From the NCBI RefSeq assembly GCF_030408815.1, contig NZ_CP047355.1:1736001-1800000 (forward strand): a stretch of 64,000 nucleotides of DNA. The letters run 5' to 3'. Below the pieces are notes generated by a model, which was given only the letters and a program-made list of their open reading frames with translations, was not told the DNA's origin and ran no database searches. A program made the translations under genes and the position numbers. The stretch's first letter is position 1. Each line of letters begins with the position of its first letter. Origin of the DNA: Corynebacterium freiburgense (GTDB lineage: Bacteria; Actinomycetota; Actinomycetes; Mycobacteriales; Mycobacteriaceae). Below are positions 39,580-49,698 of the stretch, piece after piece.

Positions 39580-41814
39580 TTAGTCTTCAACAGGCACCAG
39601 TGAAATCTTGCCGCGATTATCAATATCTGCAATTTCAACTTGGATCTTCTCGCCGACATTAACTACATCTTCGACCTTGTCAATGCGCTTGCCGTTTCCA
39701 AGCTTTGAAATGTGTACAAGTCCATCCCGACCTGGCAATAAGGAAACAAAAGCACCGAAGGCAGTGGTCTTAACCACGGTGCCTAGGAAACGTTCGCCTA
39801 CCTTTGGTAGTTGCGGGTTAGCAATGGAATTGATCTTTTCAATCGCGGCGTCAGCGGCTTCGCCACTTGTAGCAGCAATATAGACGGTGCCATCTTCTTC
39901 GATCGTGATATTGGCACCAGTTTCTTCCGTAATGGAATTAATGGTCTTGCCTTTAGGACCAATAACCTCACCGATCTTGCTTACCGGGACATTTACGGTG
40001 GTGATCCGAGGAGCAAGCGAGCTCATCTCATCTGGGCTATCAATCACTTCAGCCATTGTTTCGAGGATCGCGAGGCGTGCATCGCGGGCCTGGGACAGGG
40101 CGTCGGCAAGCACTGATGACGGGATACCGTCAAGCTTGGTATCCAGCTGCAGTGCAGTAATAAAGTCTGCGGTACCAGCTACCTTAAAGTCCATATCACC
40201 GAAAGCATCTTCGGCACCGAGGATATCGGTAAGGGCAACATAGCGGGTTTCGCCATTGACTTCATCTGAAACAAGCCCCATAGCAATGCCAGCTACTGGC
40301 GCCTTGAGCGGAACACCCGCATTGTACAGGGACAATGTGGAAGCACATACGGAACCCATAGAGGTAGACCCATTGGAACCAAGTGCCTCAGAGACCTGAC
40401 GGATTGTATATGGAAATACTTCACGGGATGGGATTACCGGTGTGAGTGCACGTTCGGCTAGCGCACCATGGCCGATTTCGCGGCGCTTCGGGGAGCCAAC
40501 ACGGCCAGTTTCGCCGGTGGAATACGGTGGGAAGTTGTAATGGTGGATATAGCGCTTGTGATTTACCGGAGTAAGCGAATCAATCTGCTGTTCCATCTTC
40601 AGCATATCCAGGGTGGTCACACCCAAAATTTGAGTCTCGCCACGCTCAAAGAGAGAGGAACCGTGTGCGCGTGGGATTAAATCAACTTCAACGCCAAGGT
40701 CACGGATATCGGTGATGCCGCGGCCGTCGATACGGAAATGATCTGTAAGGATACGGCGGCGCACAATCGCCTTCATTAATGCATTGTATGCTGCGCGAAT
40801 TTCCTTGCCTTGTTCCTCAAAGCGCCCAAGCAAGCTTTCTTCGATTGCCTCCATATGCTCATTGGTGGCTTCCTCCCGTTCCTGCTTATTTTTAATTGTG
40901 AGCAGTTTTTCCAGCTTATTTGCCGCTTTCTTTTCCACCGCAGCATAAATTTCATCAGTATACGGAGGGAAAAGCGGGAATTCCTGGGTTTCTTTTGCCG
41001 CTTCTTTTGCTAGACCAATTTGTGCACGACAAAGTACCTCAATAAAGGGCTTTGCTGCTTCTAAACCTTCAGCCACAACTTTTTCAGTTGGGGCAGGTGC
41101 GCCTTTTTCAATTCGATCTACAACAGTTTCAGTGGCACCAGCTTCAACCATCATAATTGCAACATCATTAATGGTTTTGCGGCCTTTCTTCTTAGCCACA
41201 ATGCGTCCGGCAACAACAATTTCAAAAAGGGCCACCGCTTGTTGTTCATGTGTTGGGAATGCCACCCATTGTCCCTCCGGGTGCTTTTCATCAGCAATCA
41301 GGGCCATTCGAACACCACCAACCGGCCCGGAAACCGGCAAACCGGAAAGCTGCGTAGCGGCCGAAGCAGCATTAATTGCAACTACGTCATACATGTCCTT
41401 TGGATCCATGGACATAACGGTGACAATAACCTGCACCTCATTACGCAAGCCCTTAACAAAAGTTGGGCGCAGTGGCCGGTCAATAAGCCTCGACGCTAGG
41501 ATCGCCTCAGTGGATGGACGGCCTTCACGGCGGAAAAACGACCCTGGAATACGGCCAGCAGCGTACATGCGCTCTTCAACATCCACGGTCAGGGGAAAGA
41601 AATCAAACCCTTCACGTGGTTGGTTTGATGCTGTGGTGGTTGCCAGCATCATTGTGCCTTCATCCAAATACGCAGTTACAGAACCATCTGCTTGGCGGGC
41701 AAGCTGACCGGTTTCCAAACGGATTGTGCGAGTGCCAAAATCACCATTATCAATAATTGCAGTTGCTTCAACAATGCCGTATTCGGGATCTTTGGCAATA
41801 GTTACGTCACTCAT
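39580..41814 (-). CDS. pnp: Polynucleotide phosphorylase / guanosine pentaphosphate synthetase
   Basis: A 744-residue 3'-5' exoribonuclease using phosphate, a core enzyme of RNA decay. Two RNase PH cores are present (the second with [13 protein letters not shown] and [20 protein letters not shown]). They are followed by a KH domain with [15 protein letters not shown] and an S1 domain with [20 protein letters not shown]. In relatives the gene lies next to rpsO; here 14 kb of accessory DNA separates them. Confidence 0.97.
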   Translation of the reverse strand: MSDVTIAKDPEYGIVEATAIIDNGDFGTRTIRLETGQLARQADGSVTAYLDEGTMMLATTTASNQPREGFDFFPLTVDVEERMYAAGRIPGSFFRREGRPSTEAILASRLIDRPLRPTFVKGLRNEVQVIVTVMSMDPKDMYDVVAINAASAATQLSGLPVSGPVGGVRMALIADEKHPEGQWVAFPTHEQQAVALFEIVVAGRIVAKKKGRKTINDVAIMMVEAGATETVVDRIEKGAPAPTEKVVAEGLEAAKPFIEVLCRAQIGLAKEAAKETQEFPLFPPYTDEIYAAVEKKAANKLEKLLTIKNKQEREEATNEHMEAIEESLLGRFEEQGKEIRAAYNALMKAIVRRRILTDHFRIDGRGITDIRDLGVEVDLIPRAHGSSLFERGETQILGVTTLDMLKMEQQIDSLTPVNHKRYIHHYNFPPYSTGETGRVGSPKRREIGHGALAERALTPVIPSREVFPYTIRQVSEALGSNGSTSMGSVCASTLSLYNAGVPLKAPVAGIAMGLVSDEVNGETRYVALTDILGAEDAFGDMDFKVAGTADFITALQLDTKLDGIPSSVLADALSQARDARLAILETMAEVIDSPDEMSSLAPRITTVNVPVSKIGEVIGPKGKTINSITEETGANITIEEDGTVYIAATSGEAADAAIEKINSIANPQLPKVGERFLGTVVKTTAFGAFVSLLPGRDGLVHISKLGNGKRIDKVEDVVNVGEKIQVEIADIDNRGKISLVPVED

Positions 41815-41979
41815 GTACGTAGTTTTCTCCTCATATAGGATTTTTGCGGGTGGTCATCGGTGCCGCCCTGAAATCAAATCTTCACTCTAAAGAGCCTCGT
41901 GGGCATTTTACCAGCACAAAACCCAAATTGCTATTCGTAATTTAAACCTAATTGCAAGTTGGTTACTAAACTAGACCGC

Positions 41980-42585
41980 ATGGGACCTGATGACCCCAAT
42001 GACCTGCTATTCTTTTCAATACCAGCAATATTCTATCTATTGCTGCACAGGATCTACCTTATCCCCACTCTCGCTTATGTGTACCAACACCGCCAGCACC
42101 TACGCCGCGCTATGCGGACGATGGGATTTGTGCGACCATCCTTGCGGGATTGCTCCTTGGCGCTAGGGGCTTCAATAGTGTTAGCGCTCGCCGGCATTGC
42201 AGTATTTTTTGTGTTTCCTCAAGAGTTTCCTACACAAGCGGCATTAGCTTCTGCAGGCCCGTTGATTATTATAAAAGGCCTACTTATTACTCTTAGGGGC
42301 GCCGGTGAAGAAATACTATTTCGCGGGTTTGTGCAAGGCATTTTTGCAAAACGCTTTTCTGCCCACACCGCAATCTTGGCCCAGGCGCTACTCTCACTGC
42401 TTCCCACCACATTCGTAAGCATTATTCAACCAACATATTGGGTACTACTACCGCCGCTGTTTATTGTTGTAATAACGCTTGGTTTTCTGCGTTTTTACAG
42501 CAAAGGAATAGCTGCACCGCTTATAGTTCACACCGTGCTTAACGTCGTGATTATGGCGGCGGAGGCAACAACAATGAGGTTCTAA
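41980..42585 (+). CDS. CPBP-family intramembrane metalloprotease, first copy
   Basis: A protein of about 201 residues with several membrane segments. The CPBP (CAAX protease and bacteriocin-processing) motifs are AGEEILFRGFVQG and, near the end, VHTVLNVV. These hold the Glu pair, Arg and His that bind the catalytic metal in the membrane. In bacteria such proteins often act in bacteriocin maturation or self-immunity, but no bacteriocin gene was found nearby. It has the same plan as the gene at 44689 (about 30% similar by eye). First accessory gene past pnp, divergent from it. Confidence 0.8.
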   Translation: MGPDDPNDLLFFSIPAIFYLLLHRIYLIPTLAYVYQHRQHLRRAMRTMGFVRPSLRDCSLALGASIVLALAGIAVFFVFPQEFPTQAALASAGPLIIIKGLLITLRGAGEEILFRGFVQGIFAKRFSAHTAILAQALLSLLPTTFVSIIQPTYWVLLPPLFIVVITLGFLRFYSKGIAAPLIVHTVLNVVIMAAEATTMRF

Positions 42586-43080
42586 CCCGATCAGCTATAC
42601 CTACGTATTCCACAACACCAAGCCGAACGCATGTTCGGAGTCGGGGTTGCGCGGGTTTCACATACTGAATCATTCCCCCTATTGCTGCTTATCGACGTCG
42701 CGGTAAGGCTGCGGTGGGTGCGGGGCTTGGGTGTTTGACCGTGGTGGACCACCCCCAAATTAGTGCATTTGGGATACAAAGTATTGCCTGTTTTTACGGC
42801 TTTGAACTGCGGATTTGATGGTTTTGGGTGGAGTTGACTAAATTGTAGCGGCTGTGCTGGCCCTACGGATAGCTCAGGGGCGGTGTGGCCACGCGGGGTG
42901 GATTGGGGCTCGAACTGTAGATAAGTAGCCCGCGGTAGGTTGTGTACTAAATTCGCTGGTTGCAGGGGTGTGATTGACGTATTCTCAGCCTGTGTTCGAG
43001 TGTTGACCTGCGGTTTTATCCTTGTTATTGGGCTACTCTCAGAGTAGAATAGGTGCTATAACAACCAGTTCATTGAGATA
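42586..43080. other. 495-bp non-coding region upstream of the HNH gene
   Basis: No gene or RNA was recognised. Near its right end, CTACTCT-C-AGAGTAG is a perfect 15-base palindrome (43033-43047), about 33 bp before the HNH gene, with TAGAAT overlapping it as a possible -10 hexamer. It may be an operator. Confidence 0.45.
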
Positions 43081-44424
43081 GTGGCCTTGGGAGGTGAGCT
43101 TGCGGTGACACTCAGCCCACATTTCCGTATCCAAGCGGAAAATAATCTTATCGGGCAACGCACCTGCAGGCTCAACGCCGAAGAATGCTGCTTCTACCGT
43201 GACCAGGTACAAGCGGTAGAGTTTGCGTCTGCTGATCTTGGGAAGCTTGCTGCCGGGTTGAAAGGTCAAGGAATGGTGCCCTCACAGCGCACCATCCAGT
43301 TGATGCTGGGGTTTGCCTACCGGATCGTCACGTTCTTTCCGCAGGTCACACATATTGCATGTGCTGAAGGGTTGATAAGTGTGCCGATGGCCTGCGCTAT
43401 GGAACAGGTCCTCCAAGACTTGCCAGCTGATCCGGATGCGCGGCTAATCCACCACATTGAAGACGTCCTGGTTGGCGCACTCACTCCCACCAGCTGTAAC
43501 CAACACCTGCCGTCCCCGAAAGCCCTCGCCGAATTATTAAAACAGGAACTCAAGGACGCTAAGGTGATTGGTCAGCCAGTAGCCCGACCACGCCTGTGTT
43601 ACGGCAGTAGCAGTACCCAGCCTGGGATGTGGACACTCACCGCCGAGGTGGACATGACTGCCGGGGCGATGATTACCCGGCACCTCCAAGCAGTAGCCAA
43701 CGCCAAACGCTTGACCGATGTGGAGGCATTTATCCACCTGCTTACCGGGGAAGCAGAAGCTACGACAGTCACCGTGTTCGGTATTGGCCGCGCCACCCCA
43801 GGAACAACCATTACTGTGGAAGCGCTTGCCGGTACCGGCATGCTCACCACCGACCTGGATACCCAACGGATCCAACAGTTACGCATCAAATACCGCAATA
43901 TTTTAGAGTTGGCCGCGATTTGTCGGGGCACCCACGACCCCGGCCCCATCCTGCAAGCTTTGGTTCGGTTTCGGGATGGGCACTGCCGGTATCCGGGCTG
44001 CATGGTGCCTCCCGAGCAGTGCGATATTGACCATGTGATTAATTTCGAGGCTGGTGGTTGGACCTGCTTATCCAACCTGCAATGCCTCTGCCGGTGTCAT
44101 CACAATATGAAAACCGACCGGAAACTCCATGCCAGCATCACCCCAGATGGGCACGTAGCTTGGGAGGACACTGACCCAGACGCCACCAACCCCGCTAAAC
44201 ATCTCGGCGTTACCCTACCCGAAGGCATTTTGGCGGGACTGACCGGGATTCCGATGCCGCCGCGGCACTCCGGTAAAACCGAAGCAGATGATAATACCAA
44301 TCCACCGGGCAGACACGGCATGGGCAGATTCGGCAGTACATTCGATCAGTACAATGCTCGGGTGCATGAGCAGCGCAACCAAAACCGCACACCCCCAGAC
44401 CAGCCACCCGAAGCTCCCTTCTGA
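43081..44424 (+). CDS. DUF222 / HNH endonuclease protein (13E12 repeat family)
   Basis: A 447-residue protein with the N-terminal DUF222 region and a C-terminal HNH nuclease domain. The HNH motif is seen as CRYPGCMVPPEQCDIDHV, then NLQCLCRCHHNMK, with four cysteines in two pairs for zinc. Such genes are present in many copies in actinobacterial genomes, and their role is unknown. The product ends in a polar, proline-rich tail. GTG 43081 is the open start; GTG 43105 is better placed behind GGGAGGTGAG and may be the true one. Confidence 0.85.
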   Translation: MALGGELAVTLSPHFRIQAENNLIGQRTCRLNAEECCFYRDQVQAVEFASADLGKLAAGLKGQGMVPSQRTIQLMLGFAYRIVTFFPQVTHIACAEGLISVPMACAMEQVLQDLPADPDARLIHHIEDVLVGALTPTSCNQHLPSPKALAELLKQELKDAKVIGQPVARPRLCYGSSSTQPGMWTLTAEVDMTAGAMITRHLQAVANAKRLTDVEAFIHLLTGEAEATTVTVFGIGRATPGTTITVEALAGTGMLTTDLDTQRIQQLRIKYRNILELAAICRGTHDPGPILQALVRFRDGHCRYPGCMVPPEQCDIDHVINFEAGGWTCLSNLQCLCRCHHNMKTDRKLHASITPDGHVAWEDTDPDATNPAKHLGVTLPEGILAGLTGIPMPPRHSGKTEADDNTNPPGRHGMGRFGSTFDQYNARVHEQRNQNRTPPDQPPEAPF

Positions 44425-44688
44425 CCACAAAGCAGCCCCAAAACCTAAAAGGTGCGGGGCCAATAACCACGCCCAAAACACAAAAGGCAAACAATGCAGC
44501 CATCGCGCAGGAAAAACCGCCAATTAGCCCTCCACAAAAACCCTAAATAACCTGCATTATCGTTATGAAAGGTTCTTCCCAACTTCAAGCAAAACGCGCA
44601 CGCAGAATTCCTGCCTGCCGAATGGTTACGGTGGTCCTGTTAAACGACGCCCCTGGTATGTTTGACCAAAGATTGTTACCATAAAACT
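44425..44688. other. Non-coding stretch between the HNH and second CPBP genes
   Basis: 264 bp with no gene seen. I found no clear hairpin terminator. Confidence 0.4.
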
Positions 44689-45216
44689 ATGGCTGAGCTG
44701 TTTTTATTCTCATTGCCAACGTTCCTTTACTTATTTGTGCATCGCAATAACCTAAACCTTGCACGCACATCAGTAGGAATTATTGCCCCCAAAAACAGCG
44801 ACTTCCTATGGGCCGCCATTACCGGAATACTACTTTGTGCGCTTGCATACCCCGTAACGCAATCACTTCCAGATGCGCTACGCGGTCAAGCCGGAGTCAC
44901 CGTTGCCGCGTTAAGCATATGGAGTGTTTCTCAAACCATATTTCGTGCCGCAGGCGAAGAAATATTCTTCCGAGGTTTTCTCCAAGGTGTGCTAGAAAAA
45001 CGACTTTCAGCAGTAATAAATACCATCGTCGTAGCAACCCTATTTCTACTTCCGCATCTGTTGTTATTGCAGGTTGATATTGGTTTTTGGAAGTTATTAC
45101 CACTGCAATGGGTCGGCGGAATAGTCTTCGGAGCATTGAGGTATAAAACCGGTGGCATTACCGCACCAGTCTTAGCGCACAGTGCGGTAAACCTTGCACA
45201 AATCATGCTCATATAA
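44689..45216 (+). CDS. CPBP-family intramembrane metalloprotease, second copy
   Basis: A 175-residue membrane protein starting MAELFLFSLPTFLYLFVHR. The CPBP motifs are AAGEEIFFRGFLQGVLEK and HSAVNLAQIML at the C-terminus. The last 200 bp are repeated almost perfectly at 55839-56038, beyond the island. This copy is the full-length one. In the ancestral order it would be convergent with rpsO. Function unknown beyond family. Confidence 0.82.
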   Translation: MAELFLFSLPTFLYLFVHRNNLNLARTSVGIIAPKNSDFLWAAITGILLCALAYPVTQSLPDALRGQAGVTVAALSIWSVSQTIFRAAGEEIFFRGFLQGVLEKRLSAVINTIVVATLFLLPHLLLLQVDIGFWKLLPLQWVGGIVFGALRYKTGGITAPVLAHSAVNLAQIMLI

Positions 45217-45218
45217 AA
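45019..45218 (+). repeat. Island-flanking 200-bp direct repeat, left copy
   Basis: The 3' end of the second CPBP gene plus its stop. It is identical to 55839-56038 except for one base I can see (45028 G versus 55848 A). Confidence 0.95.
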
Positions 45219-45230
45219 CGTTACTAAATC

Positions 45231-45310
45231 CTAGCGGCCAATCAGGTCACGGTAACGGTCAACGTTGTTTTTCCGCGAGGTACTTCAACAGGCCCTTACG
45301 ACGACCAACA
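45231..45310 (-). pseudogene. Diverged remnant of an rpsO 3' end
   Basis: Read on the minus strand this encodes [13 protein letters not shown], as at the end of S15, and then loses frame through an extra A. Compared with the working rpsO at 56109 it shows many third-position changes and lacks 12 bases near the stop. It looks like the gene end of another species, not a recent copy. The sequence beyond 45310 no longer matches S15. Confidence 0.8.
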
Positions 45311-45639
45311 AGGTGTTAGTACAAGATCAAGATCGGGTTACCATTTTAATTCACGACTCATACTGCAGTGCAACGGTACTCAGGCAAAGAATTTTCGATT
45401 TTGTAAAGCCCAATCGCCGAGTACACTTAGCTATAAACATTGAAAACACTGCTTACACCATGAGTGATATTATACCCGCCCAGGTCAGCAAGTCATTTGA
45501 TCTTGTTCTCTTTCATTATCGACAACCATTCCACTCGATTCTGCCAATATGTCTACATAACGTACAGTAAATATTCATTTCATTACATCAAGAAATTTCG
45601 AGGACCATAAAAACTAAACCGACCCGGTTTTTCTTCATG
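45311..45639. other. Unassigned DNA at the left end of the island
   Basis: No supported gene. One open frame crosses it (45265-45570, plus) but begins inside the antisense of the rpsO remnant and resembles nothing I know. Confidence 0.4.
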
Positions 45640-46720
45640 TTTTTGAGTTGTTGTGCCTTTGTTGAGCTTGTCGGTGTTGATAGTACTCGTCTTCAATTTC
45701 CTCGGGAGGCCGCATACCGAAAATGCTGTGCAGTCGACGGGGCACTCCACCAGTGCACCCAGTGGCAAGCTGCTTGTTCGACTTGTACACAACTCGACTG
45801 TGCCGAACACAGGTAAATCAGTTTGGTTTTGTAGAATCCCGTTGATGCTTTCTGCGAGTACATTGTCGTAGGAGAGTCTTAAGTAGTGCCAATACTTGGG
45901 GAGATCCCATAATCAACTAAGCGTTGGGTATAGCGCAGCAAAGTGTATTGGCTGCCTATGTCTTCAATGGTGAATCAGTGTTTCGAGACTCACTTGGGTC
46001 ACACCAATGGTATGTTCAAGCGCTTCGACTGAAAGCGTGGATCATACGAACCAACTGACGATTTTGCGGGAGAATACATCAACAAGAAATGCCTAGTACG
46101 CAAAACCAGTGTTCAAGCACGCAAAGGTCATGTCTGCAACCCAGAGTTGATTCGGCACTTTGGCATGGAATTGTCAATGCGCAAGATCACCAACTATTGG
46201 GCGGTTGCGGCCACGGATTGTCGTCCGCACACCACAACCGCGAACTGTTCCGCGTAGACCAGCTTGCCGCATCAGCCCAGTCAAACACTGCTGGCTAATA
46301 CTGATACCAGTTCGCTGCATGACAACATGCATTTTTCGGATCCCATAGACAGAATAATTCTGTTAATAGACCGCCACAATGATGGGCAATAGTGCAGCAT
46401 CTTGCTTCACCCGCGGACTTTGCCGACGCTGTTTTGCCAGATAATAGCCACGTTCGCTTAAAACCCGCCAACACGATATACATTACGGACTCAATAAAAC
46501 GCCGCAGTAGTAAACCGATGCCAGAATGTATCAATAAATACGATCATCTCCTTGACGGGCTTGGGCAAGTTCTTTCGCGAAAAGCCGATACCTCCAGCAA
46601 AACCTCATTCGCCCGCATCTGACGAAAGCGATTGATGGTTCGATTCGGCATCAGCTTGCCGACGATGCATCTCAAGGTTCAATTTCTAAAATAGCGGCTA
46701 ACTGATGATAAGCACTCACC
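45640..46720 (-). pseudogene. Decayed IS3-family transposase (orfB type)
   Basis: Scattered across frames on the minus strand are pieces of an IS3-type orfB product: LPKPVKEMIVFIDTFWHRF near 46560, then GSQYTLLRYTQRLVDYGIS with TGFYKTKLIY near 45810-45990, then HWVHWW near 45750. The DDE-domain order is right, but many stops and shifts interrupt it. No clear terminal inverted repeats were found. It directly borders the KAS III-like gene. Confidence 0.82.
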
Positions 46721-46733
46721 AGGCCTGAACCAA

Positions 46734-47831
46734 TTACCACCGTAACAGTGTTAAGCCGACAGACATTCCTCCACCAAACCCAGCCATCAACACTAATTCT
46801 CCAGATTCAATTACTTTTTTTCGTTTAACGAGATCCAGTGCAAGTGGAATTGAAGCCGCACCAGTATTCGCAAATTGATCGAGAATTAAATGCTGATTCA
46901 GGTTCGGAAAATCCATCAATTCAACCAATTCATTCAACATCACACCATTGGCCTGATGCGGAATGAAATGCCTAACATCCTCAGGATGAACTTTGATCTC
47001 CTCTAAAAACGATCCTATAACCCCAGGAAGCATGGTTGTTACAAAAGATCTGACACTTCGGCCATCCATTTGAAAATAACGAAGCTCATCATCAGGATCG
47101 GTTCCAAACGGAATTCGTGATCCGCCCATAGGTACACGAATCATCTCTGAAAATTGGCCATACGTGCACAGCTTGCCAGCAATTACTTCAGGACCAACAA
47201 GGTGTTCTGAAGATCCAAGAATCACCGCACCTGCGCCGTCACCAAACAAAATAACCGTCTTTGAATCTTTCGGATTGAGGATTCGTGAGTACAGATCCGC
47301 TCCAATTACCAACGAATAACCACCCACTGCAGCATTCATCTGCACAACCGTGTTAAGTGCAAATTCAAAACCACTGCACACTGAGTTGAGGTCATATGCT
47401 GCCGCATTTTTTGCTCCAATCATCGCCTGGACAATTGCAGCTGTCGCAGGTTGAGAGTGATCTGGCGTGGACGTCGCAACTACAAGTTGAGAAATCTCAG
47501 AAGCGTCAATTCCGGAATCTTCAAGAGCCACCATTGCGGCCCTAGCAGCCAGGTCACTCGTTGCTGTATTCGAGTCAGCCCATCGTCGCGAACTGATGCC
47601 AGACTTACGGCGAATCCACGCATCATCAACCCCTGCAGAAGAACCAACCTCGTGATTAGGCACAATTCTCTCAGGCACAAAAGACCCAGTACCAAGAATT
47701 TGGACATTATGTGCCTCGATTGCACCTGAATTAAAGTGCAAGGTCAAGCCTTGTCCCTCTTCCAAACCAATTTTTGTTACAACATTATCTTCAATTACTG
47801 AAGGATTACCCATACCATTGCTCCCATTCAT
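46734..47831 (-). CDS. KAS III-like 3-oxoacyl-ACP synthase (FabH family)
   Basis: A 365-residue condensing enzyme of the thiolase fold. The catalytic triad is intact: Cys in YDLNSVCSGFEFAL, His in HFIPHQANGVM and Asn in FANTGAASIP. The C-terminal GFGGGMSVGLTLLRW is FabH-typical. About 40 extra residues precede ILGTGSFVPE, making it longer than the usual 320. It may start or extend an acyl chain, or transfer acyl groups, in the pathway of this operon; that role is inferred. It is the last of nine leftward genes and ends beside the IS3 remnant. Confidence 0.88.
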   Translation of the reverse strand: MNGSNGMGNPSVIEDNVVTKIGLEEGQGLTLHFNSGAIEAHNVQILGTGSFVPERIVPNHEVGSSAGVDDAWIRRKSGISSRRWADSNTATSDLAARAAMVALEDSGIDASEISQLVVATSTPDHSQPATAAIVQAMIGAKNAAAYDLNSVCSGFEFALNTVVQMNAAVGGYSLVIGADLYSRILNPKDSKTVILFGDGAGAVILGSSEHLVGPEVIAGKLCTYGQFSEMIRVPMGGSRIPFGTDPDDELRYFQMDGRSVRSFVTTMLPGVIGSFLEEIKVHPEDVRHFIPHQANGVMLNELVELMDFPNLNQHLILDQFANTGAASIPLALDLVKRKKVIESGELVLMAGFGGGMSVGLTLLRW

Positions 47832-47850
47832 CTGGTAGATGCAAATCGAT

Positions 47851-48630
47851 TTAATCAGTCAACACAGAACGAAGGTGACTTAAACCATTCAAAGCAGCCG
47901 GAAAGCCAGCATAAACTGCCATTTGAATAATGATTTCGATAAGTTCCTCAGTCGTACCACCAACGTTCAAATACCCCTGCATATGCAAACGAAGCTGCGG
48001 CACACACGTTCCCAAGGCTATACAAGCAGCAACAGTGACTAACTCACGTTCCTTTAAGGTAAGTCCCGGTCTTGCATAAACATCCCCAAAAGAATATTCA
48101 ACGATGAATCGCCCGAGATCTGGAGCAATGTCAGCCAATGCCTCAACTACTGCCGTTCCTCCCGCACCATCAATTTCTTTCAAAAGTTTTGAACCAGTAT
48201 CAAACCTCCTTGTTGCTTCTGTCTGATGTTGACTAACATCAGGAGCTATTCCTCGCGCCGAGAAAACCTCACGTGCGACTGACACCGCATTGAGCGCTGC
48301 CGGAAATCCTGCATATATCGTCTCATGAACGAAAGTCTCGATAACTTGCTGTGGAGTACAACCCACATTCAACGCTCCATTGATATGAAACCGAAGTTGT
48401 TTTGGTGCATTTCCCATAGCAGCCAATGCAGCAATCGTCGCGAGTTGGCGTTCCGTTTTTAAAAGCCCTGGTCGAGCGAAAACATCCGCATAACCAAATT
48501 CAATAACAAACCTTTCAAGGTCGGGGCAAAATACCGCCACATCATCCAGAATCGATCCCTCAGGATTTTTCTCAACTTCTGAAAGGACACGTTTACCAAA
48601 CTCGTACCTAGATAACTTATGTTGTTCCAT
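47851..48630 (-). CDS. Double carboxymuconolactone decarboxylase-like protein
   Basis: A 259-residue protein with two CMD-type domains. The first holds HINGALNVGCTPQQ and ETIYAGFPAALN, the second HMQGYLNVGGTTEE and MAVYAGFPAALN. Such proteins act as decarboxylases, alkylhydroperoxidase-like enzymes or redox partners. Neither domain has the CxxC pair of AhpD, so a lactone or ring-acid decarboxylase or a non-redox role fits better. ATG 48630 has AAAGGTAAGG upstream. It lies between the tautomerase-like and KAS III-like genes. Confidence 0.85.
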   Translation of the reverse strand: MEQHKLSRYEFGKRVLSEVEKNPEGSILDDVAVFCPDLERFVIEFGYADVFARPGLLKTERQLATIAALAAMGNAPKQLRFHINGALNVGCTPQQVIETFVHETIYAGFPAALNAVSVAREVFSARGIAPDVSQHQTEATRRFDTGSKLLKEIDGAGGTAVVEALADIAPDLGRFIVEYSFGDVYARPGLTLKERELVTVAACIALGTCVPQLRLHMQGYLNVGGTTEELIEIIIQMAVYAGFPAALNGLSHLRSVLTD

Positions 48631-48646
48631 GGCTAGCCTTACCTTT

Positions 48647-48862
48647 CTACTGTTGCCTACGTGAAGCAATCGGAAAATCTGGATCAGAGCCGATGCTTCC
48701 TGCTTCTGCCCAGCGGTTCTTTGGAACCTCGTGAATATAAACGGTGATCTTGTCCAGCGGCGCTCCTGTAACTTCCCTCGTTGCGTTGGTTAAGGCAATC
48801 ATTAATTCTCGAGCAATTTCGTCGTCTTGCCCTTCCCATGTAGTAACATTGATAATGGGCAT
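48647..48862 (-). CDS. 4-oxalocrotonate tautomerase-like small protein
   Basis: A 71-residue protein beginning MPIINVTTWEGQDDE, so the mature N-terminus would be the catalytic Pro of the tautomerase superfamily. The later VYIHEVPKNRWAEAG is typical. Members move double bonds in keto/enol acids. The ATG at 48862 is chosen because it gives Pro at position 2 and has AAAGGAT before it. Confidence 0.88.
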   Translation of the reverse strand: MPIINVTTWEGQDDEIARELMIALTNATREVTGAPLDKITVYIHEVPKNRWAEAGSIGSDPDFPIASRRQQ

Positions 48863-48876
48863 GTTATTTGATCCTT

Positions 48877-49698
48877 TCAACGAGTTTGAATATCGAAAAA
48901 TGTATTGTTCTTAAGTTTTAGTTGTGCATGTATATCACCTCCAAGTCCGAATTGCCCAATAGCGCCTCCGTAGTTTCGTTGTTCAGACATCCAAAGAACA
49001 ACAATATTGATAACTCGATTACCTTTTTCTGGAAAAGGACAGGGTAACCTAGCAGCATAGTGCCCCTCGCCGTTTTCGTTAGAAATGAAGACATTAGGAA
49101 TTCCCAACGGACCTGGCCTAGTAGGATTCTCTGGACGTAAATCCCAAGCCTTAAGTGTCATCACTGTATACAAACTGTTCGGTAGTAATCCAGACATGTC
49201 GAGTTTAAAATCAACACCGGCTGATTCTTTGGACCAAGTCACAGTTACTATTCCCCGCGCCTTTAACCACTTACTCAAAGTAATTGGTGGCAGTCTTTTA
49301 GGCCCATCGATTTCTTGTTCGTCCGGATAACGCACAATATGGAGAGGAATGCTCGGACGTTGTACGGAATGAGCTTCAGGCAGTTGCTCAGGAGCAAACA
49401 ACATAGGGTAATTGTTTGATGGAAGTGGCAGTGGTAGAGTATGAAGCACAATTTCTTCAAGTCGAGCACTATCATCTTCATCAAGCTCTTCGATAATTCG
49501 ATAAGGGCGATGTGTCCCAAACTTTGGGGCTGGATCAACAGCGACTATAGCCGCTCCCCAAGATGCTTCATTTCCGAGTGAACCTTTCCGATTTATTTTG
49601 CCAACCACAACAAAATTTCCATTTTGATCCATAACCTCGCTCGGAGGATAAAACGGCCCTTGAGTTGTTGGTACCATTGAAAAGGTTTTTACATTCAT
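48877..49698 (-). CDS. Unrecognised 273-residue protein of the island operon
   Basis: I do not recognise a family. The protein is soluble and beta-rich by composition, with no signal peptide or membrane helix. The second half alternates strands and turns (DMSGLLPNSLYTVMTLKAWD, then PNVFISNENGEGHYAARLPC), like an Ig-type or jelly-roll fold. Its ATG overlaps the MFS gene's stop by 4 bp, and the tautomerase gene follows after 14 bp, so it is part of the same pathway. A role as lyase, cyclase or binding protein would be a guess. Confidence 0.8.
   Translation of the reverse strand: MNVKTFSMVPTTQGPFYPPSEVMDQNGNFVVVGKINRKGSLGNEASWGAAIVAVDPAPKFGTHRPYRIIEELDEDDSARLEEIVLHTLPLPLPSNNYPMLFAPEQLPEAHSVQRPSIPLHIVRYPDEQEIDGPKRLPPITLSKWLKARGIVTVTWSKESAGVDFKLDMSGLLPNSLYTVMTLKAWDLRPENPTRPGPLGIPNVFISNENGEGHYAARLPCPFPEKGNRVINIVVLWMSEQRNYGGAIGQFGLGGDIHAQLKLKNNTFFDIQTR

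Noticed and set aside
42591..42779. 62-residue minus-strand open frame in the 42.6-43.1 kb gap
   Set aside because: Composition and context look non-coding.
45265..45570. 101-residue plus-strand open frame in the left part of the island
   Set aside because: Its first part is the antisense of the rpsO remnant, and the rest matches nothing recognisable.
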